From Notolepis coatsorum (taxonomy: Eukaryota; Chordata; Actinopteri; Aulopiformes; Paralepididae), in the NCBI GenBank assembly GCA_963971535.1, contig OZ020598.1, positions 88,121,915 to 88,185,914 of the forward strand: a stretch of 64,000 bases of DNA, in the 5' to 3' direction. This document shows, in pieces, positions 31,602 to 42,819 of this stretch (the stretch's first letter is position 1; every line of letters starts with the position of its first letter). The translations under genes were made by a program, and so were the position numbers. The notes beneath the pieces were generated by a model. It made no database searches, was not told the origin of the DNA, and worked only from the letters and a program-made list of their open reading frames with translations.

Positions 31602-33748
31602 TGTTATGGTTTGTAACCGACCCCAATCGCACAACACAAGACAGGTATGAGAGTAAGCCAAGAACTGGGCATTTATTGGAACACAAAGAAAACGGCACTG
31701 TCCCTTTAAGGGAGAACACAAATTACTGGATAACAAGAATGGGAAAAGGTACAGTGCCTTTAAGAGGCGAGCTGGCTAAGGGGAAGGCTAAGGGAAGGCT
31801 AACGGAAAAACAGGACAGGGCAAGGGACAAGGCAGGAACAGGGAGGACTAGGAGGACTGGACAGGGAGGACTAGGAGGACTAGAGAGGGGAGACAGGGAC
31901 AGAGGCCCGCGGAGGCGGGCTGGGGACAGGGAGGACAAGGAGGACTAGAGAGGGGAGACAGGGACAGAGGCCCGCGGAGGCGGGCTGGGGAGAGGGAGGA
32001 CTGGAAGGACTAGAGAGGGGAGACAGGGACAGAGGCCCGCGGAGGCGGGCTGGGGAGAGGGAGGACTGGAAGGACTAGATAAAAACAGGGTAAGGCCTTG
32101 GAACAGGGCGAGGGCTGGAGCTGCATACTGGGACAGAGAAAACAGGGTAAGGCCTTGGAACAGGGCGAGGGCTGGAGCTGCATACTGGGACAGAGAAAAC
32201 AGACAACGCCTGGGATACAAGCATTAATGAAATGTTGCTGCTCTGCAGCTTCTCCCGGGATGGTTAGTCTGGGGAAGCAGACGGTGACGTCAGAGCCGCT
32301 CGGCAGACTTCTCTCGGCAGAATCTCCGAGGTGGTAAACGGAACCGAGAGGGAGAGAGGGAGAGGGTTAACTCAGAGTACAGTAGGGAACAGAGCAGGTG
32401 AACAGGAGAAGTGACTTGTCCAAAAAACTGAGTAATCCAGGTGACAGAATCTTCGGTGTAAATACACACTGTGAGTAAACGTCCCAAACACAAATCCACG
32501 TGATAGAATCTTCGGTGCAAATAAACACTGTGAGCGAAGTCCCAAACACAAATCCAAGTGATAATATCTTCGGTGTGTATACACACAGTGAGCGATGTTA
32601 AGGCCAAATATTATCCCAATGAACAATCCAAAAAGCTGAACGCTGGGTGAGTGACAGTCTGACAAAAAGCAGGATATCTTCAGTGTCATTAAACACACGA
32701 AAAACGAATAGGATCAAAGACAGTCATAAAAACTCACCCAGGCGCTGTGCGTAACGAGAGTAGGATAAACAGGGCGAGCGCGTCGCCACGGGGAACGGGG
32801 TGTCCAAGCGGAGGTCTGAGTGGTGCGCGACTGCTTGGAGTACGCGCCGGTAAGGAGGGCGCATCTGGCGCGGAGGTCTGAGTGGTGCGCGACTGCTTGG
32901 AGTACGCGCCGGTACGGAGGACGCATCTGGCGCGGAGGTCTGAGTGGTGCGCGACTGCTTGGAGTTCGCGCCGGTACGGAGGACGCATCTGGAGTGCGTC
33001 TGAATGCGCGTCTGGAGTGAAGAGCGCGTCTGCGCGGAAGAGCGCGCCGGCTCGGAGAGACGCATCCTCCCGTAGAGTATTAGGAAGCGATGCGCGTCAG
33101 GAGTGAAGAGCACGTCTGCTGCGTGGAGGTCTGGATGCGCGCCTGGGCGTCTGCTGCGCGGAGGTCTGGATGCGCGTCTGGGCGTCTGCTGCGCGGAGGT
33201 CTGGATGCGCGTCAGGACGTCTGCTGCGCGGAGGTCTGAAGTGGAACACTGGGATACCTCCCGTGGAAGTTTAGAGAGCGCAGTCCAGTGTCTCCCTCAG
33301 GCAACGGCGACAGGAGGCGAAGGCTGGAGCGCATCTCACGCCGGAGATGAAAACAGCATAAACAGACAGAGGACCTCCCGAAGGAGTCTTGGTGATAGAG
33401 AATATGATACGGAATGATACGGCACGACCCGACAAGGGACAGAGGGGAAGAGCGAGGTACTTAAAGCCCACAGGGGAACTAATTAGAATAAACATCAGGT
33501 GCGTGAAGGTAATTGATACTTGAACTAAAAGTGTGTGTTCGGCACCAGACCAATCAAACACATAATGACAGGTAGTCCAAGGGTGTGGCTGCTGAAGAGA
33601 AAACAAGAGTAACGAACGCGAGGGTGGGGGCTAGTGAGGTGAGGAGAATGCAATTGATTAACAGTAGGCTTAAAGGAACAGAGCGAGTAGGTGAGCAACA
33701 GGCTTAAAGGAACAGAGCGAGTAGGTGAGCAGCGGACAAAACCTCACA
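31602..33748 (-). repeat. LTR (5' LTR in element orientation), 2147 bp
   Basis: Near-identical to 27651-29711 with small tandem expansions and contractions. Its right end ACCTCACA abuts the GTATT duplication. Confidence 0.9.
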
Positions 33749-33753
33749 GTATT

Positions 33754-34484
33754 GTTATTGAATGATGTCTCTCAGTTACCGACCTCTACACATGTGAAAA
33801 GACTCATTTTAGCCGGCTTCACAGCCGCCAAAAAATTTATTGCCTCACGTTGGATTCACCCAGATAAACTCTGTCCGAAGGTATGGATTCTCACCTATCT
33901 TGATGTGATCTATCTGGAGATATCCACTGCACGTGTTATAGGGGTGAATTAATCTAATATAGCGATTTGGTTGGCTGCTGTGGAAAAGTTAAAAGAACGC
34001 ATATAAATCTGGAAATCTTTTATTACTGAATAGTGCATTGTGTATGTGGCTCACGTTGAGGTCCTGGGGTGAGCGGGGGGGGAGAGCGAGCGAGTATCCA
34101 TGTACATCAGTTTTTGTTTTTTGGTGTTCTTGTATAATGTTATGTATGTGTTCTGGGCCCCTTTGGCTTTGGGTCACGAGCTTGGGGTGGGGGGGGGGGG
34201 CCTGGTTCGGGGCCTCGGCGAGTCGTGGTGTTAAAGAGGCATGATGCTTTGACTCGCTGGGGTGCCGGACTCGGGGCCTTCGAGGGTTGGGGATCGTGGC
34301 TGCAGTGGGTGGTGATGGAGGGGGCTCGGGATGATAACTGTACGGTCTGTCTCAATTATTGTCTAGTCATTGTTGTTCATGTCTTGGGATGGCTTTTTAT
34401 ATATTATTATTATTATTATTATTGTGTTGTGATGTTTTGTTTCATGTTTAAAAAAATTTAAAAAAGATTTGATAAAAAAAAAAG
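33754..34484 (+). pseudogene. L1/Tx1-type LINE: last codons, 3' UTR and poly(A)
   Basis: Encodes HVKRLILAGFTAAKKFIASRW, the usual end of L1-type ORF2, then (frame-shifted) IWLAAVEKLKERI. A 3' UTR follows with one GTTCTGGGCCCC unit, ending in poly(A) at 34473-34483. This is the 3' end of the LINE hosting all insertions from 5568 onward. The matching TSD would lie left of the window. Confidence 0.85.
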
Positions 34485-34932
34485 GGTTCTGGTCATCACA
34501 TATAGAGCACTCCATGGTCAGGCACCTGCCTACATCTGCGACCTACTGCGTACATACACCACGAACAGATCGCTCAGGTCGTCTGATCAGGGCTTGCTGG
34601 CTGTCCCCTGGTCTAGATTGAAGACAAAAGGGGACCGAGCCTTCGAAACCGTGGCCCCCAGGCTATGGAATGCTCTGCCCTTGGACCTTAGATCTGTGGT
34701 CTCGGTAAACACCTTTAAAAAGCAGCTAAAGACTGTGCTGTTCAAACAGACGTTTGGCTAAATATGCTCTGTGTAAATCTTCTATGTCTTTTTATCTGTT
34801 TTGGTTTTCCTGATCTTTCACGTTTTTAATAATTTTCTTTTACCATGCTGCTATCTTTGCACTTTATTGATGTTTTTACTATGTGAAGCACTTTGGGACC
34901 CTGGTCTATGAAAGGTGCTATATAAATAAACG

Positions 34933-34989
<57 letters not shown>

Positions 34990-34990
34990 A
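34485..34990 (+). mobile_element. L2-type LINE 3' end with (TTAC)n tail
   Basis: An open frame gives ITYRALHGQAPAYI, then SRLKTKGDRAFETVAPRLWN and ALPLDLR before a stop at ~34760: the C-terminus of an L2-type LINE pol. A ~150-bp 3' UTR ends in GCTATATAAATAAACG and (TTAC)n at 34932-34988. 5'-truncated. Confidence 0.8.
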
Positions 34991-36545
34991 TCTCTCCGCT
35001 TGCTAATAGTCCCTGGCACACATTAAATTGAAGCACGGGAGCAGTCAAGACTAAACACCCCCCTCCAAGGCCTTCGGGTCTTCCGTAAGTCATTAACTGG
35101 GTTATGTAAGCTATGTTGCGTTAGCTATCCAGCGCCCCAGTTCCTTTGACCTCCACCTCCCAGTGGGGCGGCCCTCAGTGTCACCACGGAGACATGTGGC
35201 AAAAAGCTCCGGGGCAAAACACGACGCTTTCCAATGAAATGTCCTCGCCGTTGAAACGGGCCAATGAAATGTCACTCAGGTGACATGAACGGACCCCAGG
35301 GCGAATGCTGCGTGTCTCTGCTCTTAGAACCTCCCCTGGGAATATCCCAGTAGGTCTCCCTGACTCCCCCGGTGACAGGACCACCAGAGAACATTTGGAC
35401 CTTCGAACATAGTTTCTGATTCATATTTAAATAAATATACCATATAATCTCTCTGATGGCTGTTTTCTTACTCTGGGCATCAGCCTCCTTCTCCATCACA
35501 CAGACGCTAAAGCCATTCTTCTCCCCGGTGACATTTCCATACCATTTTCTTCAAGTCTCTGACTCAATCTCGACTTTATTTAGCGTCTAAGTAGACTTAA
35601 GTATTTAGCAGATATTCATTGGTTTCCTGCGAAAACCTCACACGAGTTCACAAGAGAGAGAAAAAAAGCAATGACTGAGAACTGTGTGAAAGAAAGAAAA
35701 GAAAAACATCTCCACCGACGCAGCGGTGGCTCCAAATAGCCTGCGTTGGATTACTGAGGCGCTCCCCTGCCATCTGCAGCCCCACGCCCACCAGCAGCCA
35801 GCGCGCTCACCAGCGGGGGCGGGGGTTAATTAATGAAGTCCTCGCTCGGAAATAATGAGCGTATGCATTAATAATCTCATCTATATTTACAGTCAAAACA
35901 TGTCCAAACCAAAGCCTGGGCATGTTGTAACGCAACACGGTTATTGGATTTTTTTTTGGGTTGTTTTTCTTTCGTCTTCTTTTTCTCATACCTCTTTCCA
36001 GTCTCTATCTATAGGATTACACGCTGGAATCTGGATAGGTCTGAACAACTGTGTGCTGAACTTCTTGCATTGTCCCCAATAAAGCGGTAGAAATGTCTTT
36101 GTTTGTACATAGGCACACCGTGGTTTTCTCTGGGGGGATTCGAGTTTAAGCCAAGTTGGCAGCTGAAGCCTCTCTGCCTGTTATCTTCTCCAGCCTCTTC
36201 CCCTCAGAGTTTCTAGAAGACCCAAGAAAGAGACAGATGGATCAAGCTGCGTGCCCTTGCCATGTCCTCTGAGTCACGACGTCCTGCAAGAACCAATCAC
36301 AAACTCGCATGCAACTTGATTACTGGGTTTAACGCAAGGGGTGGTCATAGATGAAAAAGGTGCCGACTCATTTGTCAAGCAACACTTTCTGACGCAAATG
36401 CTAGAAAGCATGGGTTGTTCTCTGGCAGTATCTACGTTTCACATCCCAAACCCACCCATTGTCCTGTCCAGAAATTTATTGGACCGTTCCTTTTGTATGA
36501 AATAACTGCTTTGCACTCTCAATGCAATAATGACAGACATCCCAC
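34991..36545. other. No gene or repeat recognised
   Basis: About 1.55 kb of mixed-composition DNA. I saw no convincing coding frame, RNA gene or inverted-end element. Short open frames have no recognisable motif. Confidence 0.4.
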
Positions 36546-36869
36546 TGTCATTTGAAAATCAAAGTTCTGCTAGCCGTGACTCAAGTGAACGGCACACAGC
36601 ACTGGCTCAGATGACAGTTCTTCTCTCTCTGAGAGACATGGGGGAGAGAAGGAAGTGGGAGGATACATTCACTTTTATACTTGCCCCAAGGTGGTGTACC
36701 TGGGTGGTTCCGCCTATAGCGCCCTCTAGTGGGAACAGATATATATGCAACTAGACAGTCACTGGTGGAGACAGTTATATATATGCAGGTAAACAGTTAC
36801 TAGTGTAAACAGCCATATGTACAGTTAGACAGTTACTAACAATCCTACACAGAACCTCTGATCTCAACA
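36546..36869 (-). mobile_element. Solo or degraded Copia-like LTR (minus strand)
   Basis: CCGCCTATAGCGCCCTC, AGTGG and ACAGATATATATGCA are shared, inverted, with the Copia LTR at 42481-42805. The right end, read on the minus strand, begins TGTTGAGATCAGAGG, comparable to the Copia TGTTGAA start. The left boundary is a guess from LTR length and no TSD was found. Confidence 0.55.
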
Positions 36870-36896
36870 ATATATATATTGAATTGCTCCCATTAA

Positions 36897-37737
36897 CACT
36901 TTCTCTGCCAGAGACGCCTAAACTCGTCATTCCCCGCCATGCTAATTCTGCCAATGACGCCGTAACACGTCATTGAGATCAATATTTCAAAAATCTGTGA
37001 TCGCAATCATATTTCTCCCCCGGAGACTTGAGATCTACTGTTGATCCCCTCTCAACTCTCCAACGGTTCAAGAGCGCCATCTGGTGGCCGATCGGCGGAT
37101 CGCCCAAACCGGAAACCGGAAACGGAAGCTGGTGCTCATTCCAATTCGGTCCGATCACTCGCTAATAGTCCCGGGACTCGAGCTAGGAATCTGTTTGCTC
37201 CACGCTCATCGCCCAACGCTACGAGGAAGCTACGGTGAGTTTCAGCGTTTTTTTTTACCGTGTTCGATATAAACTGCTCTAATGATCATATCACCCACAC
37301 TAGATGAATCATCTAACGTTGGCCACGGAATTATAAACGACCCCCCCCCCATCCGGTCAACATCAGATGATAAGTAGTAACTTCTAGAAGCACGTCCATT
37401 TGAAATTTTTTATCTCGCGCAGATCGCTATCAAACTGTATTTGATCATCAATATAATGCATTTAGGGCTATAAATCACGTTCTGGAGAAAGCTGCAGAAA
37501 ACGATAAAAACATATTTATACTTTAGACCGTATTTTAGTATGAATATGTGAATGAAAAAGTATAACGCTCCTACGTCCTGAACGATAGATAATTGACGTT
37601 GAATGGGCCATAGTAATGTCAATTTAGCAATACAATTTAAAAAGTTATAGCCCTGCAAAGAAGGGGAACTTCTCCATATACAAATAGAGCTGGCAGAGAG
37701 GGGTATAATGATGTACATAAGCCTGGCGAAGAAAGTG
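36897..37737. mobile_element. TTAA-flanked (piggyBac-type) non-autonomous element
   Basis: TTAA at 36893-36896 and 37738-37741 encloses inverted ends CACTTTCTCTGCCAG and CTGGCGAAGAAAGTG. A second TGGCAGAGAG lies near the right end. There is no transposase frame. The CAAT/CACTTT termini and TTAA target fit piggyBac-type MITEs. Confidence 0.8.
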
Positions 37738-37985
37738 TTAATGCCCTTACAGATTCTTAGAGTCCAAATATGTTGATCAACTTGACAGTTTCCATTAATT
37801 TGCATTCACATCACTGAACTCTGCTAAGCAATGTGTTCTATACTATACAAACACAAACCTGATACAAACACAAAGAATGGGTACAATACAGTATGGCTCA
37901 ATATAAACAACTGCTAAGAGGATGCAGACCAGAAAAATACTTTCGTCTTGTTTACATAAGGTGAACGATGAATTCTCTTTTTTTC

Positions 37986-37989
37986 TCTC

Positions 37990-38039
<50 letters not shown>
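37986..38039. repeat. (CT)n microsatellite
   Basis: Uninterrupted CT run, followed by a looser C/T-rich stretch to ~38125 and again at 38218-38280. Confidence 0.97.
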
Positions 38040-38042
<3 letters not shown>

Positions 38043-38406
38043 GTATGTCTCTTGCTCTCTGTCTCTCATTCTCCCCCTCTTTCTCCCTCACTCCCCACCC
38101 CTTCCTTCCTCCCTCCCTCTCTCACACAAGGCATTGCAACTTTAGATTGAATCTGGGCTTTAAGTGTAGAGCAAAAATATCTGGGTGCCTATCTCTCTCT
38201 ACAATATCTTACTCGTCGTCTCTCTCTCCCACTCTCTCTCTTTCTCCCTCCCCCACTCTCTCTCTCTCCCTCCCTCTCGTTCTGAATACACACACACAAC
38301 ACAAATATATACACACACACACAGTGGTTGCCTGTAGGAGGTCTGGTTTGATGAAGAATATTGAGAGTCAGAGAGGGCTCTGAGCCCCCTTCCTGATAAC
38401 ATAATC

Positions 38407-38408
<2 letters not shown>

Positions 38409-38493
<85 letters not shown>
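38409..38493. repeat. (GA)n microsatellite
   Basis: About 42 perfect GA dinucleotides. Confidence 0.98.
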
Positions 38494-38496
<3 letters not shown>

Positions 38497-38654
38497 TAGG
38501 TTCTAGGTTGAAAATAAGTGAACGCTTAAGTTGAAGAATGGCCTGATGTCGCCTTCGGAGCATTTCATTATAAGCGTCTTGCAACGTTGGTTAAGATATG
38601 AAATACTTGCCAGTAGTGTAAGGATGCATAGCCATTAGTTAGCTAGCTTACTTA

Positions 38655-38935
38655 CAGAGTTCAGTGGCCTCGTGGGTAGAGTGTCCGCCCTGAATTCGGG
38701 AGGCTGGGAGTTCAAGCCCTGGCCGAGTCATACCAAAGACTATTTAAAAATGGTACCCATAGCCTCCCTGCTTGACACTCAGCATCAAGGGTTGGTTTGG
38801 GGGGAAGTCTTTGCGACATACTAGCGTCATGTGCAAGGGGTGTACTTGTACATCAAGCTGCCTCACGCTATGGAAACAGGAGATAGGCTCCTGCCCCATG
38901 TGCCGTTACGGCTTGAGAACCATTGGTTCTCAAAG
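38655..38935 (+). mobile_element. tRNA-derived SINE
   Basis: Starts near AGTGGCCTCGTGGGTAGAGT (A-box-like) with GAGTTCAAGCCC as B box about 45 bp later. A SINE body follows, ending near TTGAGAACCATTGGTTCTCA. Boundaries approximate. Confidence 0.65.
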
Positions 38936-39329
38936 GCAAACTTCTTCTTACTTACAGAGACTTGTGGTGGAGGACGTTCTAGCTGTGTTCAACGTCTGAA
39001 CGAGCCCACCAGCTTGATTTCAGGCAGAAAATGGGTCCAGAAACGAACGTTTTAATCCACACCACAATATGTAAACAAAGGTTTTAACCATCCACAACAG
39101 AATACTGCAGTCCAAATGTATTTCCGATGCTTGATTCTTCTCTCAGACCGACGCAATGTCTTGAAACTATTTTGTTTATTGGCGAAGCGAGTGTAGTAGC
39201 AGAGTGTAAACAAACACGCCCACAACGTGTTTCCGCAATCCGCACACAGGAGTCAGGACTGCGATCAAGCTCGCTGCCGCTCGCTACCAATCTACATACA
39301 AATAACGCAGTAACGAACCATTTAGTAAC

Positions 39330-39420
39330 AGTAACAGAGTTACTGAATTTAAAAAGTAATGCGTTAGAGTACTAGTTAAAGTAACAGCGTTACTTTGTAA
39401 CGCGTTAGTCCCAACACTGC
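39330..39420. mobile_element. MITE terminus (TAACGCGTTA...CCCAACACTG)
   Basis: Several GTAACGCGTTAC-like palindromes end in TCCCAACACTG at ~39419, a terminus I know from hAT-type MITEs in fish. The other end was not found; possibly truncated by the adjoining LINE piece. Confidence 0.45.
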
Positions 39421-39429
39421 ATACAAAGC

Positions 39430-39780
39430 TACATTGTTATGATTTCGAAACCTCTGCTGTTGCATGGGTTCAATGTTGGCATTTCAGATGTGCAACATCT
39501 AAAATGTGGTGTACCGCAGGGGAGCTGCCTTGGGCCACTATTATTCTCTGTTTTGACCAATGATTTTCCACTGTCATTAGAACAAATAGCTAATGTAAAC
39601 ATGTACAGTATGCTGATGATTATACTGTTTACATGTCAGCATCTACAATTACTGAGCTTACAGTTTCCCTCAACAAGGAGCTGCAGATAGTATCAGAGTA
39701 GGTGAATAATAATACATTAGTATTGAATGTGTCAAAAACAAATAGTATTCTATTTGGTCAAGCCACTCCCTGAAAACATA
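39430..39780 (+). pseudogene. LINE reverse-transcriptase fragment
   Basis: Encodes CGVPQGSCLGPLLFSVLTND, the RT motif of jockey/L2-type LINEs, followed after a frameshift by a damaged YADD-region (ATGCTGATGATTATACTG) and then, in another frame, VSLNKELQIVSE and VLNVSKTNSILFG. Truncated at both ends with stops and shifts. Confidence 0.75.
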
Positions 39781-39792
39781 CACCACAATTAA

Positions 39793-40699
39793 TTCATTCA
39801 GCGCCATCGCTTAATGAGCCAGAGGGCGCTAGAATGCCATCGCTTTAATCAATGGGGAGACTGCGAGATTTGCAAGCGCTTAAAATATATCTTATATTAT
39901 AGCTATGGGTCTAATACACCCGTCGATTGTCAGTGAGTTGCTTCCAGTCAACATGCACAAAAGATAGTTTTTTCATCCGTACATTTCCGTTTTATACCGT
40001 TTTGAATATGAGTATAGTTTTGGTGATTCTTAGTAACCCCAGGAAAAGATGCGATAATAGCCCTTTAGTGGAATACACTAAACACGTTGTCATTTTTCGC
40101 CTGATTATCGAATCTTCCTGAAATCAATTATTATCCTTCCTCATGCAGACATGAAATGGCCCTCGTAGCGCGGCGCTCCCCCCGCCACCTCCTGCACTCA
40201 ACAGTAAACACACACAGACAGCGTCGATCGCGGTAGAAAGAAATACCAGATCAACGCAAGATTTTACCTGGTCTCTGATATAATGCAAAAGAAATAATCC
40301 AATTATCTGATCGCCATTCCAAATACTGCTTGTGGAGGTCCGTCCCACATTACCGAGCATTACACATGAACGGGCAGGCGGGGTTACTGTTCCATGCCAT
40401 CGTTGTAAAGGCCTGCCTCGTCTGAGTATTTAAACCCCACCCGCACAGCTCAGATCGGCCCGGAAAATAAACTACACCATTTCTAATAGAGTACAATACC
40501 GGCTGGAAGGTGTAGGCGGCGGTATTTGCCCTTTTGCAAGCTCAGACCCATTCCCAATGATAACATCAGGCTGGATGGATGAAAAATAAATGGATATAGC
40601 TAATAAAAGAAATAACGATTAAAACCAGACTTTACTCGTGATTGGCGCTGAACGGTTGGCGAGTTAACCCGACTTTACTCGTGACTGGCGTTGAATGAG
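39793..40699. mobile_element. TTAA-flanked (piggyBac-type) non-autonomous element
   Basis: TTAA at 39789-39792 and 40700-40703 encloses TTCATTCAGCGCCA at the left and TGGCGTTGAATGAGT at the right, inverted. A related motif (GATTGGCGCTGAACG) recurs near 40640. No transposase frame. Confidence 0.75.
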
Positions 40700-40880
40700 T
40701 TAAAATTGTGCCTAAGAGATGTTAAAGGGGACATATTTTAGTAATTGTCAGCAAGTTAATGCAGTATACTGTAGGTATTTGTGATCCCCTAAACATGTCT
40801 TTGGCGTTTTTTGGTTGAAAAAAACACATTATGCATTCTAGTAGCCTCTACACCAAAGCGCGCCCCCCCGCCTAAATATT

Positions 40881-41578
40881 AAAGGCAACCAACTTGTGTC
40901 TAACCACGCCCAACTTACGTCTAGCCACGCCCCCGCGGCGACGCGGCAGCAGCAGAGCGGAGCTCGGCCGCGGAGCTCCGTCGCGGCAGCATTATATGCA
41001 AGTAACCGCCCCTTATTCACTATCCAGAAATAGCTCAATTGGCAACGCTGCATGGCTGTGGATCCTACGGCTCGTTGCTGGCTAGTTTGATTCCCTTCAA
41101 TTTTTTTATTTATTTTTTTTTAACGTGCATTCGCATTCTTTCGCCGTTAAGTTTAGGCATAACTTTAAGCATTGTTTCGGAGTTGGTTAAGGTTAGGCAT
41201 TGTTTCGGAGTTGCTTAAGGTTAGAAGGGTTAAGTTTAGGCGCTGTTAAGGAGCTGGTTAAGGTTAGAGTTTGACTTAGAGAATGGCAATATTGTTTAAC
41301 GTGCATTCATTTCGCCGGTTAAGTTTAGGCATTGTTTCGGAGTTGGTTAAGGTTAGGCATTGTTTCGGAGTTGCTTAAGGTTAGAAGGGTTAAGATTAGG
41401 CGCTGTTAAGGAGCTGGTTAAGGTTAGAGTTTGACTTAGAGAATGGCAATAGACAGCCTATTTCCGCGCTGCAGCGCGAGGCAATAGACAGCCCATTTCC
41501 GCGCTGCCGCTCTCTCACGCTGCCGTGGTCACATGGGCGTATTGGCCAATCAGAGAAACGCTAAACACAAGTTGGTTG
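40881..41578. mobile_element. Inverted-end element with internal ~165-bp duplication
   Basis: GGCAACCAACTTGTGT (40884-40899) is inverted as ACACAAGTTGGTTGCC (41565-41580), and CCTAAATATT flanks both sides (40871-40880, 41579-41588), a possible TSD. Inside, a ~165-bp block with GGAGCTGGTTAAGGTTAGAG and TTTGACTTAGAGAATGGCAA occurs twice. That motif also occurs in the ORF1 intron 2 MITE (716-1005), so the two families are related. The superfamily is unclear. Confidence 0.6.
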
Positions 41579-41599
41579 CCTAAATATTCACGCGCCCCC

Positions 41600-42480
41600 C
41601 CCCCTCTGATCTCTGTCTCATGAGCTGCGATGATACTGAAGATATATTATACAATAGTTCAAAGAGATGGGTGGAATGTCTGAAATGGCCTCATTGTTTG
41701 GGATCTCATCGTGGACTCGCTGAACTGAAAAGGTTACTTGCTGATTACATATTCTGCTCACACAGGTGCGCTGCGTGTCACAGCTAAAGGGCACATCTGC
41801 TTGGCAGAAACCTCCAACACTCATATTTTTCCCGTCACATAATGTATTATCTGCTGAACCTTTGCACAAACACCTCACACCAAATTTCTGGTTCAGCGAC
41901 TGTGAATAAGCATGTCTATGATACGTGAGTGCTATAAGACCTTCTCTGAGCCGCGTGTTGCCTCACTCATAATGCAGCAAGATCACCTTTTATACTCATA
42001 ATTGTGTACAGGGATACATAGAGGTAATTAGATGCAAGCTGCCAGCATCCAATAATTGCTATCACTATAACTTTGCGAGACCAGCAATTAAGAGGCAGTA
42101 TCAGTGATACGCTGTACACCATGGAATATGAAGAGATAATGATGGAACATTTTTCTTTTTTTACATATAAGCAATTAACTAACTAACAAACTGACAAATG
42201 ACTCCAAACACCGTTCTCCCGTCCTCTGAGATCAACACACAATGCATGCTCCCAACAAGCTTATAGAGCATTCTCACATATCCTCTTTGACATTTTAAAT
42301 TGTTTGGTTGTGTTACCCCATGTCCTAGGGTGTATTGGCTAAATAATGAATTTTTTCATTATTTTCTCTTCCTGTAGTCTTAACCCATTTTATAGGAACT
42401 TCCATGGAAATGTGAACTTAAAAAAACAAGCGCAAATTTGCAATAGCTGTAGCCTTTTTATGATAGACTCGCTTTGCCAT
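41600..42480. other. No gene recognised
   Basis: AT-rich, apparently ordinary intergenic DNA up to the Copia insertion; it ends with the GCCAT target duplication at 42476-42480. I see no repeat structure. Confidence 0.4.
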
Positions 42481-42805
42481 TGTTGAATTTACAGGTTGTA
42501 TGTAGGGTTGTAACTAATTGTAACTGTCCTCTACTGCTCCCATGACTGCATATATATCTGTGTCCACTGGAGGGCGCTATAGGCGGAGCTTCTACTGTCT
42601 ACGCCAGGTTGGGAGTATTTAAGCATTTGTTCCCTCCCTCTCTATCTTCTTCCCACATCTGCCTCTCCCGGAGAGGAGATCACATGAGCTGCTGCTGTTA
42701 TGAATCAATGTGAATGAATAAACCGCTGCCAGCAGAGCAAGGCCAAAGATAGAAACCATGCCTCATGTATATATTATTGTCTCCCCATAGCAAATTCTGT
42801 CAACA
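42481..42805 (+). repeat. Copia 5' LTR
   Basis: 325 bp. Contains GGGAGTATTTAAGC (TATA-like) and AATAAACCGC (poly(A) signal region) in the usual U3-R order. Confidence 0.93.
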
Positions 42806-42819
42806 GGTTATGGGCCCAG
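42806..42819 (+). promoter_or_regulatory. Copia primer-binding site, complementary to the initiator tRNA-Met anticodon arm
   Basis: GGTTATGGGCCCAG begins at the first base after the LTR. Its complement CTGGGCCCATAACC is the anticodon stem-loop of vertebrate initiator tRNA-Met, not the tRNA 3' end. Drosophila copia is known to prime from a half tRNA-iMet in this way. Confidence 0.85.

Larger units (their letters stand above)
27651..33748 (-). mobile_element. 6.1-kb non-autonomous LTR retrotransposon (probably Gypsy-type)
   Basis: Two long near-identical terminal repeats (27651-29711, 31602-33748), read TG...CA, flank 1890 bp of non-coding DNA. GTATT at 27646-27650 and 33749-33753 is a 5-bp TSD and its removal restores the L1 frame. 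A polypurine tract (minus strand, GTGGAGGGGGGGGG, ~29714-29730) directly precedes the left LTR, giving minus orientation. A poly-G PPT next to TACTGTGAGG resembles fish Gypsy elements. No gag, protease, RT or integrase is present. I saw no canonical TGG-starting primer site at 31601. Confidence 0.88.

Noticed and set aside
28217-33606. Many 60-140-codon frames in both long LTRs
   Set aside because: They repeat identically in the two LTRs, appear on both strands and reflect GC-rich tandem repeats.
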